NCBI GenBank assembly: GCA_963965975.1
Contig: OZ014411.1
Location: 21,108,446-21,172,445, forward strand
Length of the DNA: 64,000 nt
DNA from: Xestospongia bergquistia
Taxonomy: Eukaryota; Porifera; Demospongiae; Haplosclerida; Petrosiidae
Reading direction: 5' to 3'
Below the pieces are notes generated by a model, which saw nothing but the letters and a program-made list of their open reading frames with translations, was not told where the DNA came from and ran no database searches. Shown piece after piece: positions 23,884 through 37,007 of this stretch (positions are counted from its first letter, which is position 1; each line of letters begins with the position of its first letter). The position numbers and the translations under genes are program-made.

Positions 23884-24694
23884 CTATGTCTTTATTTCTG
23901 ATATATTTGTTGTATTATCAGTTGTAGGACTAACAGTACAGTTATTATCTAATTGATATATGTCTGAGACAACAATATGACTTAAAACATTAGAGGATAA
24001 TGGAGATGGAGGAGAAGGTACTGGAAAAGGTTCCTGTGCTCTTCGTATAGTACTACTAGTTAATTTAGAGTCATCACTAGAGGAAGTGATAGAGAACTAT
24101 TATTCTTAAGTCACTATTAAATACAATTGAATAATAGATCTTATACAATAACCAGATACAAGTATATACAGGTATGTTTTATGTATGTAAATGGATAATG
24201 ACTTACATTATGACATAATTGACGCATACTACATATGATGGGTGGCCTGAGTGTTTATCATATATAATGACACCTCTCGACTGCATCCAGACATATTCAC
24301 CAAATTTGTTTAAGAACCGATAATATCCACTTAAACCCTCTCCTCTCTGCATCACTATATAACAAACAAATTGTTTATATAAACTTAAGATGTGACAATA
24401 AGGAAACCCCACCCATGAACTTTTGTAAATCCTAAAACATGAGTGTCTATTACAAAAAAGTATTATATTATATAATTCTATTTTTATTTCATAGCACATT
24501 AACTAATTTTGAGGAGGTTGTGGTTTAGGGGTGTGGTTTATCTATAATGGTAAATTTATATGGGTTAGTTCTAATGTTATTACTTACTTTCTTTTGCACA
24601 TTCTAATGTAGTATTCACGTCGTCATGGTGATGAAACTCAAATGGTACGTGTCCAATAAAATCAGTAGCTTCAAATCCTAACAACCTTGTGAGC
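23884..24694 (-). pseudogene. bHLH-PAS 3' cassette (exons 7-9), frame open, unit 1
   Basis: Copies exons 7, 8 and 9 of the bHLH-PAS gene, with splice sites kept and frame open: LTRLLGFEATDFIGHVPFEF, then GEGLSGYYRFLNKFGEYVW, then a proline/serine-rich tail ending in a stop. It has no bHLH or PAS-A exons of its own, so alone it is a gene fragment. Being on the same strand and downstream of the full gene, it could in principle act as an alternative 3' end. It carries an empty MITE site (GAGATTAA once, near 24,718). Confidence 0.8.
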
Positions 24695-25321
24695 CTACAA
24701 GTAAACACAATATAATAGAGAGATTAACAAGACATATCATGTAATGTAATATGTCATGATATTTTGAACAACATGTGAGTAATATATAACTAATTGTATA
24801 CTAGATATTTATATTCCATTTCATGTACAACTCTATAATGCTTAAGCTATCATAGTTATTATTCCACTCTACATTCCTATTATAACAAACTTGGTCATAT
24901 TCATTAGGTCTTAAGTGTATTGTTCTGAGCCTTTCTATAAAGATTATAACTAATGTTATGTAGTAATAATTATATGATGACCTAACAGTTATTGTCTAAA
25001 GTATCAAAGCAACATGTCCTAATATAAATGTTTACCTAATATAAATAGTGTCCCAGTTCATCTAATGAACTAAAAACCTCATATTAAAATCTATTGGAGC
25101 TATAACAAACTTATAACAATATGTTATAGTTGAGCGAAACACGATTTTGATAATTATTTTCAAAATTTTGAACTCATTTATATATGAATATATTAAGAAG
25201 TAATAAATTGAAAATGAATGCTAGAGTGATTATATGATTCAATAAAGAAAACAACTTTAGTTTATTTAAATTCTTCAATTTGCAACTTTTAAAAAATGAT
25301 TTGGTTGAATGGTAAGCAAAC

Positions 25322-25600
25322 CTGCTAGTTTTTGTCCAGCTTCTCTGTTAATATCAAATATTGCCACAATAGCCCCTTCACTAGCCAACCTCTCAACTGT
25401 AGCTCTACTAATACTAGATGCTCCTCCTAAATGACATACATATTGGGCAAAGGATCCTCGAATTTGTAGTAGTATGCAACTTTAATCAGCTTCTGCTGTC
25501 GTTCAGTGTAATATTATATAGTATAATAATCATCCTATTTACCTGTAACTACGGCAGTCTTTCCAAGGAACCTTCTAGAGGCAACAGCCAAGCCAGACAT
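25322..25600 (-). pseudogene. SDR exon 1-2 fragment, unit 1
   Basis: Contains SDR exon 1 (25543-25600, start codon kept) and exon 2 (25322-25426) but no exon 3. Intron 2 breaks at AATGAT near 25,300 into bHLH-PAS intron sequence. The cofactor loop reads GASSIS instead of GASGIG, so two of the three conserved glycines are serine. It cannot encode a working enzyme by itself. Confidence 0.85.
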
Positions 25601-25832
25601 TTTCTGTCTGCTAAATAGCTTTAGCGAGGGTGTGGCTCGTTTAAATTAAATTCCATTTGTGAATTTCCAAAAATAATTAATAACAAGGAATATATCTATA
25701 TGTTATTTGACAATAATCACCTTTGCATTACACTTCAGTCCTCAACACATTACAAGGTACATGTTAAACCTCAAAATAAAACAAAAACAAAAAGACAGTA
25801 ATAATTAGATTTTATATTGCAAGGAGATATAG

Positions 25833-26641
25833 CTATGTCTTTATTTCTGATATATTTGTTGTATTATCAGTTGTAGGACTAACAGTACAGTTATTATCTA
25901 ATTGATATATGTCTGAGACAACAATATGACTTAAAACATTAGAGGATAATGGAGATGGAGGAGAAGGTACTGGAAAAGGTTCCTGTGCTCTTCGTATAGT
26001 ACTACTAGTTAATTTAGAGTCATCACTAGAGGAAGTGATAGAGAACTATATTCTTAAGTCACTATTAAATACAATTGAATAATAGGTCTTATACAATAAC
26101 CAGATACAAGTATATACAGGTATGTGTCAAGTATATGAATGGATAGTGACTTACATTATGACATAGTTGACGCATACTACATATGATGGGTGGCCTGAGT
26201 GTTTATCATATATAATGACACCTCTTGACTGCATCCAGACATATTCACCAAATTTGTTTAAGAACTGATAATATCCACTTAAAACCTCTCCTCTCTGCAT
26301 CACTATATAACAAACAAATTGTTTATATAAACTTAAGATGTGACAATAAGAAAACCCCACCCATAAACTTTTGTAAATCCTAAAACATGAGTGTCTATTA
26401 CAAAAAAGTAGTATATTATATAATTCTATTTTTATTTCATAGCACACTAACTAATTTTGAGGAGGTTGTGGTTTAGGGGTGTGGTTTATCTATAGTGGTA
26501 AATTTATATGGGTTAGTTCTAATGTCATTACTTACTTTCTTTTGCACATTCTAATGTAGTATTCACGTCGTCATGGTGATGAGACTCAAATGGTACGTGT
26601 CCAATAAAATCAGTAACTTCAATCATAACAACCTTGTGAGC
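25833..26641 (-). pseudogene. bHLH-PAS 3' cassette (exons 7-9), broken, unit 1
   Basis: Exon 7 carries the TGA and 1-nt deletion also seen at 11.6 and 36.9 kb. Exons 8 and 9 remain open. A MITE lies just upstream in its intron. Confidence 0.85.
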
Positions 26642-26674
26642 CTACAAGTAAACACAATATAATAGAGAGATTAA

Positions 26675-26859
26675 GGGTCCTTCTTGGTGTAACTTCTATG
26701 ATGATGTAACTTGTACTATGATGATGACATCACTATGTGTCATAAGGTTTGGTTTAGGGTGTAGGTGATGGATTTAGATTATGTCATCATATATGATGAC
26801 ATCACTACCTGTCATTTAATGATGATGTCATCAGAGTGAAGTTGCACCAAGAACCACCC
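26675..26859. mobile_element. 185-bp hAT-like MITE, copy 2
   Basis: Target duplication GAGATTAA at 26667-26674 and 26860-26867. Left end GGGTCCTTCTTGGTG; the right end reverse-complements to GGGTGGTTCTTGGTG. Exactly the same length as copies 1 and 3. Paralogous cassettes at 24.7, 35.0, 45.4 and 47.3 kb show the unoccupied site. Confidence 0.9.
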
Positions 26860-27004
26860 GAGATTAACAAGACATATCATGTAATGTAATATGTCATGAT
26901 ATTTTGAACAACATGTGAGTAATATATAACTAATTGTATACTAGATATTTATATTACATTTTATGTACAACTCTATAATACTTAAGCTATCATGAAGAGA
27001 ATAT

Positions 27005-27085
27005 TTCACATTAGGTCAACCTGGACATTTCACATTAAGTAAACCTAGACACTTTACAGTAGGTTAATCAGGACACTATTTAAAC
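27005..27085. repeat. Short minisatellite tract (also 37340-37420)
   Basis: Three units based on GGTCAACCTGGACATTT, the reverse-strand equivalent of the tract at 11.2 kb. Confidence 0.6.
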
Positions 27086-27240
27086 TAGAGAACAAAGAAA
27101 AATAAAAACAAAGATGACAAAAGCAAAAAAATACACACATACATACATACATAACATGTGCTCCAAGAGGATGTCTGGGTAAGCATAGTACACCATTTAG
27201 AAAATGAAACTATATAATGTAGTTCCATGTCCTTTTAAGT

Positions 27241-27420
27241 TTACTGTTTGTAGTGAATTATATTTACAAGTTCTGTATTCGTTATTCCATTATCTTGTGA
27301 TTGTATTGGACAGTCTTCATTGTCTTGTTGATATAATAAATATATTAATACTAATAATATAATTAGTATTGTGACAAGGAGTATTGAGATGTGAAGATTA
27401 TGTAATAATGACAAGCATGA
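27241..27420 (-). pseudogene. Micropeptide exon 2 relic, unit 1 (also 37574-37753)
   Basis: Keeps the full membrane core and tail in frame (ILLVTILIILLVLIYLLYQQ, then CPIQSQDNGITNTELV). The normal stop is lost, adding NIIHYKQ. Neither the promoter nor exon 1 is next to it, and the ATG before the core is gone. A frame from an upstream ATG is open for 75 codons but its first 25 residues do not match the family. Confidence 0.65.
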
Positions 27421-30400
27421 ATTACCACATTGTGTACATATACATCTATTGAAATGTGTTATCAACAACTAGCCTACTTTTAAAAGCATGAGCTAATGTT
27501 AGTGATTCAATGACTATAGTAATGACCACAACAAATTATTGTATGTGCATAGTAAACATGAGGTCAATTACAATGCAATGTAATAATAATATATTACTAC
27601 TATTACCTTAAAATCAATATATTACTAATACAATTTAATATAGTCTTACTATATTCTGCTTTTGTCTTTCATGAGGTTATAGCTCTAGCTGTTGATGCTA
27701 ATTTGATAAAGCTTTTAACGTTATGAAAAAAGATGTGATAGCAATGTTATACTTTAATTTTAAAATGTGAAATTATTCAATTCATTTTAAAAAAGTCAAT
27801 TACAGTTACCTCAACATTGAAATTGTCTATTACTATTGACAGAAGCTATAGTGATGTGATTACAATCCTTGTTATAATGAAAATTATAATTGTAGTGGTA
27901 ACCTGTGATGTGCTACTATAAACTACTATACTTATTAGTAATATTAATAGCTGGACAGTTTATAGTAATATCACTTGTATGGTTGTCTAAGATACATTAT
28001 TGTCATAGTTACTTGTTTGTAATAGCAACATGTGATATTGATGTATTACTGTAAATGACTATATTTCGTTAATATTGATAGCTGGACAATTGATAGAAGC
28101 TGTTGTTCAACAATAACTCAGTTTATAGTTTATAATTAAAGCTTCGATAGAAAGTTGTAACACTAATTAAATTCATTGATTGCCCGGTTGCCTAGTTGAG
28201 CGAGCTAGCCCTTTTTCCTTTTGTAATAAGCTGGGTGTCTATATACATAACACCATAATATTGTTAGGATTACATACCTTACAGGATAGACTTTGTTTGT
28301 ATTTATCAACTTTGGTATCAACAAAATATCAAATAAAAATTTAGTGAAGCAGAGACTATATATAGTATTATATAGAACAACAACTAAAATATGTGTAACC
28401 ATGGAAACTGAGATTAATATTCATGAATTTTAAAAGTGAAGTTTAAACTAACAAAATTTTCCTAATTTATGGTATATTTGTTATTATTATTATTAGAATT
28501 AATTTTTTAATTAGAATGAGCAATAACTCAAAATAATAAGTGGAAAAATATTTACCTAAAGAATTTTTGTGTGTGTTGTGTCAGTATCATATATGTACAT
28601 GTATGTATATGTACATATATATATGTGTATAGGATGTCACTGTTAGCCTGTAGTAAACAAGATGATGCCCTCATGGTAACTATGTAGCAAACAAAATTTT
28701 TGTGAAAGTGGGAGAGACAAGGACTATCAGGTACAAACAGTATTATGGCTTTTGAAGATATTGGCTGACTCTAGTCTCACAGTCATATCCAACTATATAA
28801 TTGAATGGTGGATATATCCATGCATTCTTATATCATAGTAGTTGGGTTTGGCTTGTAAACTAACTAATTCAGTATTTTTCCACTTGACATGATAATATAC
28901 TTAATGATATTCGAATTCTATGACAAAGTTGCCAGTAATGCATGCTATCACCAACATTTATTATCACTATCATACTGTGTTTTTCAATGGGGTAGCTGTA
29001 AATCTTCAACCCCTCCTCCATGTATGGTTAGCTGTGGCCACTCTTGATCTCAATTTAAGACCTATACCTTTAGATAATTCTATAATTGTACTTAATAACT
29101 AAGTAAACTGTATAAATGAGAGATAAGTTCAATATATTGTCATGATGTTTGCAAGTGAATTGAAACAGACAGACCCCTATAGATAATGTTGGAATCAACA
29201 ATTGTTTCTGAATACTATAAAGCCCCATTATTATATGTGTATGAAATGCAAGTTTGCGATCAACTACTGTGGCAATGTCATAATCATGCACTCACTTCAA
29301 TGCACATTCTCAATAGATCCTGTATATTCATTCTGTTCGGATTATGTAAAATAGCATAAAGAAGCTTATGGCATCCTGTTTTGATAATTTTATTATTGTC
29401 TCTATATTAATTAATCCATTATATACGATAGACGTAAAAAAAACGTCACGTAATAAAGTGCTCGTTAATACGGTAGACGTATTTTTACGTCCAGCAATTT
29501 CGCTCTCTTTTCTAACAGAAATCTTATAGCTAGCTCACTAAAATTTTATATTAAACAAGTATAAGGTATATTAGTATAAAATATACAGTCTATAGTTATT
29601 TCTTCCTAGTACTGAACCAGAACGTGCCTTTCAAGTCGATTCATTTCTACGAACGTCCAAAAGATACAGATATTTTTCTCATTTTCGTACGTTCTAGCAA
29701 CCTGTAAAGGGTTGTATAGTCTATTATAATTGTGAAAATACACGTGCAGTGTATGATCAGGTTTAGTGTAAACTGCAACCCTTCCATCCACTGTATTGAA
29801 ATAAAATGCACTAAAGTGCTTAACCGCGCTGCGGTCTTATCCCATTCAAGTGACGTATCTCACGTGATGCCCAAGATGATTATTGATGACTCAGCATTTC
29901 TCTTCAATCAAAAGCTTTGCCTTTTAGTGCGTCTACTGGGTACTTTGTACTCTAATTGACAAAAGGTCCAATACTTTCCAACTTCTTAGTAAAAGTTAGT
30001 GATTCTCCAATGACAGCTATGGTGCTAGTACTTTTAGATCACCTTCAATGTATCGACAAAGATAACTGCCAAAAATTAGTAAAACTGTCATCCAAAGAAG
30101 TATTTTGGGCAAAATTCTCACTTTAAAAAGTTAGAAAATGTCATAAACTGTATGCAGGAGGTTTTTATTGAATTTTCGAGTCTTCACTGAAAGCTGTGCT
30201 TTTTTTCAAAGGTTTTTCAGACTTTTAAAGCTTTTTCTTCGTTTCATGCTCCTTTTGGCAGTATTTTTAAGAAGTACAGAAGTTTTGCTACCGTCCACTA
30301 TAGTTTGGTGGCTACCAGTGCCTTGTTTGCCGAGTTAAACCAGTTCAAAGCCATTTGCCTGGGTAACAGACACACACACTACAGTAACTTCGCTAATCGC

Positions 30401-30435
30401 CATGCGCCCACGCACAGCGAGGTTAATTATTGATC

Positions 30436-30717
30436 TCAAGCACTTTCTTTAGCTGATTTTGTCACACCTAGATCATCAAGATTGACTAGTGATGGTTTAT
30501 TGGCAGGAGATGTAGATATGTCAGTGAAATCACACTCAACAGGAGTCCAAGTAGTCAACTGCAAAATATTTAAAATTGGTTAACAATATTCCATTAATTG
30601 TACCTTTTTTTCAAGATCCACCAGCTTTTGGTGGAATTCATCCAAAGCTGTCTTAATATAATTTGATAGATAATAAAAGAAAGCAACCACTGCTGCAATA
30701 AAGAAAAACCAAAACAT
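30436..30717 (-). pseudogene. Truncated type II membrane-protein paralogue, unit 2
   Basis: Same two exons as at 20.1-20.4 kb; one difference changes GVAKSAK to GVTKSAK. Same premature end. Confidence 0.65.
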
Positions 30718-31992
30718 CTCTAATAATTGAGAGAATATTTATACCCTTCAATTCACTGAGACCACTCTATATGATGTAAGAATACAGACAAGCTCTTTTC
30801 TTCTTTAGCTTTTCAGTATTTAGTCTAAAGTCTAACTGTGACAATTTATGACTTATAGTACTTTTTATAATAATATTAGATCTACTTAATAATTAACCTT
30901 TCCCTCTATCCAAGTGAATACAAGCATATCATTCTCTCAATTATTAGTGCTATTAAACTAGACTCACCTCATGCAAAGTACAATGTTGGTATTCCTTATT
31001 TCATACCTTAAACATCGTCATTGCTACATGATAATGGTGATAATAATGAAACTAATTAAGTATATAAGTTTTATTAAATCATTGACCTTGTTTTAATGAT
31101 ATTATGCACTATTTAAATATGTGCATATAATAATTTGAGGTTGAGCTTTTTTTCTAACCATAATTAATGCTGAGTGCATGAATAACTTGAATGTTCTAAT
31201 ACATCTGGTAAATATGTATGGTCTCAGCCAAAAGCTGAGACCATGAACATACAGTCATTATTAACTAAGAAAAAGAATTCCTTGTGATGTGTAGCCATAG
31301 TATATTGGCTTTTAAGTGATTACAACAATATCCTGTTGACACCTGGAAATGCAATTTGCTTGTATTTCAAAACATTCTTCAATCATGGATCACTTCACAT
31401 ATTTCCATATTGCACCTTGTACATTGGAATTATCATTATCATATCTGATTGATTTCATGTTATATTGAATAGTTAAAATACAACTTGTACCATGAAGTTG
31501 TGACAAGGTCTTCCAGAAGAATGGTTGGTAATATTACATAACACCTAATAGATACCATTAAAATATACTAAATGATTCTTTTTAAATTCTGATGTGTACC
31601 TTCACAGCATAGATACTAGTCATGAGGTTGCTGACAAAATTTCTCTCTTCAAATAGCCACATCAATTATTAGTAAAAATATTTTCTGTATAACCACCAAA
31701 TATACACTAGCTTTTGAAACTATAAAATTATTAAAATGAATTCTACTATTTATACTATAGGTTATTAAAGTATCTGTGAATAGAAATTATGTACATACAC
31801 AGACACACTCATACTTGATGATATATAGTAATTATTGTTATTTGAAGATTGTCTTCAGGGACAACATAACAACATCCAATGTATCATATAGTTTAACAAC
31901 AACTACAACGAACTACTTAGATAGAAACTATTTCTGATATAACTGCCATAAAATATAATAATAATAAAATTAACAAGTAACTTTCATGATTG

Positions 31993-33984
31993 TTAGTAAT
32001 CAGTACCAGCAAAAGAAGACTTCTCTCCTAATCCCTCAGGTCCCAAACTCATATAACCTCCATCAACAGGTAGATCAGTGCCTGTAATAAATGAAGCATC
32101 ATCTGAGAGAAGAAAACAAATAGCAGAGGCAACTTCTGATGTTTCACACAAGCGACGTGGCATATGAAAAGGTCCCCATATTGGTTCCCACTTTTCACGA
32201 TCACCTTTAGCAGCTTTAGATACTTCAGGCGACCACACCCATGCTGGACTAATGGAATTGACACGAATATTTTCAGCAGACAAGTCTAATGCCATACATC
32301 TTGTCATTTGTGCTATAGCACCTTTAGTAGAGGCATACGTCCAGCGTATAGGTTGTGCACGAAAGGCTGAAATACTAGCAATATTAACAACTGCTTTACC
32401 ATATTTCCCAGCAATTGATTTCATAGGATCATAACATGCTTGAACCATATTTGCATATCCTGTGACATTTACACTGAAACTTTTGTCCCAATCTTTTTTG
32501 TTAGCTGCAAGTCCTTTTGATCCGAAATAAGCAGCACAATTTATTAAATAATTAAGAGAATTGCCTCGTTTATGAATGAATGCCAAAACTGATTCTATAC
32601 AGCTTTGTTTGTCAGATATATCAACATTATAATAATCAACAGGTGAACCAGCTTTAGATAGATCAACTAAAAAAGAAAACAGACAATAGGTAATTATAAG
32701 AGACAATTAAATGTTTACAGTATTAAGCTCTTTGAATAAATATACATTAGTTTAGTAACATTGTACTTATTATAAACTCTAGGTCTACGTATACATATTG
32801 TGTTTTTATCCAAAATATATTCATAGATATTAGACTTGATATAAATAGGTGGTACCTACCATATCTTTAAATTCAAGACAACGTATAATGTTGAATGCAT
32901 TCTATAAATTAGTGTCTGATTTGCTAATTGTGCTACATGTTATAAGAACTCACCAAACATATTAAATGTCTGTCCGGTACATTATTCCATTAATGATTTA
33001 GGGAGGCAATTCTTTGGCTTAAGATATCTAGATCCCAATGCTAATGCTAATGTTTTATGTAACTAATGTGTACAAACCAAAACATCTAATTCTTGTAAAA
33101 AGTTTAGCATGATACACACACACACACATATATATATATGTATAAATTAACTTTCATTGTCTGCGTGTGTTTGTGTGACAAATTCTGAAATATGAAACAA
33201 AATTCACATCCTGTTGAAATCTCTAAAATCTACCTACCATAATAGTCAGACCCACAACATCTATGACTTGATGAATGGAAAGAATCTGAGGAACTCTAAC
33301 AAAACATTTCTTTATATCACATGAAAGACTATAGCCAAATCAAATTACAGGATATTCAATTACATTTACATTACGTGTTGTTATTATAGAACTTTTTATT
33401 AACAAAAAAATCAAAATGTCACATTAGACAATAATGACTAGCTAATCGATCATTTGCAATGTCTGTTTTGTTATATTCTACAAACACATTATGTCATATA
33501 AATTGCAAACCCTTACGTTAAAGTTTTGAGTTCCGAGTCTTCCGACCATCATTATGTCTTTATTAGAGTTCCACAAACTTTATCTGTCATTCAGTCATTA
33601 GGGTTGAGTCTGGCTCACAAGATTAACTAACACACTATGAACTGTTTAGTGGTCATAATGTATGTGCATATATTATTGAATGATTTAGTTGAATGGTAAA
33701 CAAACTTGCTACTTTTTGCCCAGCTTCTCTGTTAATATCAAATATTGCCACAATAGCGCCTTCATTAGCCAATCTCTCAACTGTAGCTCTACTAATACCA
33801 GATGCTCCTCCTAAATGACATACATATTGGGCAAAGGATCCTCGAATTTGTAGTAGTATGCAACTTTAATCAGCTTCTGCTGTCGTTCAGTGTAATATTA
33901 TATAGTATAATAATCATCCTATTTACCTGTAACTACGGCAGTCTTTCCAAGGAACCTTCTAGAGGCAACAGCCAAGCCAGACAT
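31993..33984 (-). CDS. SDR, array copy 2, with altered cofactor loop
   Basis: Exons 33927-33984, 33706-33810 and 31993-32666; full length, 278 codons. The catalytic N-S-Y-K residues are as in copy 1. The cofactor loop reads TGGASGIS: the last glycine of the TGxxxGxG motif (G26) is serine. Position 55 becomes isoleucine because the last base of exon 2 is A (donor AA then GTTTGT), which also weakens that splice site. Exon 1 reads RRFLGKTAVV like the exon 1-2 fragments, not RRFLKKTAVV like copies 1 and 3. The 5' part looks converted from the fragment paralogue. Activity is doubtful. Confidence 0.8.
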
Positions 33985-34216
33985 TTTCTGTCTGCTAAAT
34001 AGCTTTAGCGAGGGTGTGGCTCGTTTAAATTAAATTCCATTTGTGAATTTCCAAAAATAATTAATAACAAGGAATATATCTATATGTTATTTGACAATAA
34101 TCACCTTTGCATTACACTTCAGTCCTCAACACATTACAAGGTACATGTTAAACCTCAAAATAAAATAAAAACAAAAAGACAGTAATAATTAGATTTTATA
34201 TTGCAAGGAGATATAG

Positions 34217-35027
34217 CTATGTCTTTATTTCTGATATATTTGTTGTATTATCAGTTGTAGGACTAACAGTACAGTTATTATCTAATTGATATATGTCTGA
34301 GACAACAATATGACTTAAAACATTAGAGGATAATGGAGATGGAGGAGAAGGTACTGGAAAAGGTTCCTGTGCTCTTCGTATAGTACTACTAGTTAATTTA
34401 GAGTCATCACTAGAGGAAGTGATAGAGAACTATTATTCTTAAGTCACTATTAAATACAATTGAATAATAGATCTTATACAATAACCAGATACAAGTATAT
34501 ACAGGTATGTTTTATGTATGTAAATGGATAATGACTTACATTATGACATAATTGACGCATACTACATATGATGGGTGGCCTGAGTGTTTATCATATATAA
34601 TGACACCTCTCGACTGCATCCAGACATATTCACCAAATTTGTTTAAGAACCGATAATATCCACTTAAACCCTCTCCTCTCTGCATCACTATATAACAAAC
34701 AAATTGTTTATATAAACTTAAGATGTGACAATAAGGAAACCCCACCCATGAACTTTTGTAAATCCTAAAACATGAGTGTCTATTACAAAAAAGTATTATA
34801 TTATATAATTCTATTTTTATTTCATAGCACATTAACTAATTTTGAGGAGGTTGTGGTTTAGGGGTGTGGTTTATCTATAATGGTAAATTTATATGGGTTA
34901 GTTCTAATGTTATTACTTACTTTCTTTTGCACATTCTAATGTAGTATTCACGTCGTCATGGTGATGAAACTCAAATGGTACGTGTCCAATAAAATCAGTA
35001 GCTTCAAATCCTAACAACCTTGTGAGC
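34217..35027 (-). pseudogene. bHLH-PAS 3' cassette, frame open, unit 2
   Basis: Near-identical to the cassette at 23.9-24.7 kb. Splice sites and reading frame are intact, the MITE site is empty, and there are no bHLH or PAS-A exons of its own. Confidence 0.8.
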
Positions 35028-35654
35028 CTACAAGTAAACACAATATAATAGAGAGATTAACAAGACATATCATGTAATGTAATATGTCATGATATTTTGA
35101 ACAACATGTGAGTAATATATAACTAATTGTATACTAGATATTTATATTCCATTTCATGTACAACTCTATAATGCTTAAGCTATCATAGTTATTATTCCAC
35201 TCTACATTCCTATTATAACAAACTTGGTCATATTCATTAGGTCTTAAGTGTATTGTTCTGAGCCTTTCTATAAAGATTATAACTAATGTTATGTAGTAAT
35301 AATTATATGATGACCTAACAGTTATTGTCTAAAGTATCAAAGCAACATGTCCTAATATAAATGTTTACCTAATATAAATAGTGTCCCAGTTCATCTAATG
35401 AACTAAAAACTTCATATTAAAATCTATTGGAGCTATAACAAACTTATAACAATATGTTATAGTTGAGCGAAACACGATTTTGATAATTATTTTCAAAATT
35501 TTGAACTCATTTATATATGAATATATTAAGAAGTAATAAATTGAAAATGAATGCTAGAGTGATTATATGATTCAATAAAGAAAACAACTTTAGTTTATTT
35601 AAATTCTTCAATTTGCAACTTTTAAAAAATGATTTGGTTGAATGGTAAGCAAAC

Positions 35655-35933
35655 CTGCTAGTTTTTGTCCAGCTTCTCTGTTAATATCAAATATTGCCAC
35701 AATAGCCCCTTCACTAGCCAACCTCTCAACTGTAGCTCTACTAATACTAGATGCTCCTCCTAAATGACATACATATTGGGCAAAGGATCCTCGAATTTGT
35801 AGTAGTATGCAACTTTAATCAGCTTCTGCTGTCGTTCAGTGTAATATTATATAGTATAATAATCATCCTATTTACCTGTAACTACGGCAGTCTTTCCAAG
35901 GAACCTTCTAGAGGCAACAGCCAAGCCAGACAT
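35655..35933 (-). pseudogene. SDR exon 1-2 fragment, unit 2
   Basis: Exons 35876-35933 and 35655-35759, GASSIS loop, no exon 3; same AATGAT junction near 35,630. Confidence 0.85.
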
Positions 35934-36165
35934 TTTCTGTCTGCTAAATAGCTTTAGCGAGGGTGTGGCTCGTTTAAATTAAATTCCATTTGTGAATTTC
36001 CAAAAATAATTAATAACAAGGAATATATCTATATGTTATTTGACAATAATCACCTTTGCATTACACTTCAGTCCTCAACACATTACAAGGTACATGTTAA
36101 ACCTCAAAATAAAACAAAAACAAAAAGACAGTAATAATTAGATTTTATATTGCAAGGAGATATAG

Positions 36166-36974
36166 CTATGTCTTTATTTCTGATATATTTGTTGTATTAT
36201 CAGTTGTAGGACTAACAGTACAGTTATTATCTAATTGATATATGTCTGAGACAACAATATGACTTAAAACATTAGAGGATAATGGAGATGGAGGAGAAGG
36301 TACTGGAAAAGGTTCCTGTGCTCTTCGTATAGTACTACTAGTTAATTTAGAGTCATCACTAGAGGAAGTGATAGAGAACTATATTCTTAAGTCACTATTA
36401 AATACAATTGAATAATAGGTCTTATACAATAACCAGATACAAGTATATACAGGTATGTGTCAAGTATATGAATGGATAGTGACTTACATTATGACATAGT
36501 TGACGCATACTACATATGATGGGTGGCCTGAGTGTTTATCATATATAATGACACCTCTTGACTGCATCCAGACATATTCACCAAATTTGTTTAAGAACTG
36601 ATAATATCCACTTAAAACCTCTCCTCTCTGCATCACTATATAACAAACAAATTGTTTATATAAACTTAAGATGTGACAATAAGAAAACCCCACCCATAAA
36701 CTTTTGTAAATCCTAAAACATGAGTGTCTATTACAAAAAAGTAGTATATTATATAATTCTATTTTTATTTCATAGCACACTAACTAATTTTGAGGAGGTT
36801 GTGGTTTAGGGGTGTGGTTTATCTATAGTGGTAAATTTATATGGGTTAGTTCTAATGTCATTACTTACTTTCTTTTGCACATTCTAATGTAGTATTCACG
36901 TCGTCATGGTGATGAGACTCAAATGGTACGTGTCCAATAAAATCAGTAACTTCAATCATAACAACCTTGTGAGC
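36166..36974 (-). pseudogene. bHLH-PAS 3' cassette, broken, unit 2
   Basis: Carries the same exon 7 TGA plus 1-nt deletion as the unit 1 equivalent. Confidence 0.85.
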
Positions 36975-37007
36975 CTACAAGTAAACACAATATAATAGAG
37001 AGATTAA

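Noticed and set aside
24203-24499. 98-codon minus-strand gene, repeated at 26151, 34536, 36484, 44869, and on plus at 11822
   Set aside because: The C-terminal half is exon 8 of the bHLH-PAS gene; the N-terminal half is intron read through. A clean acceptor (TATATAG) lies inside it.
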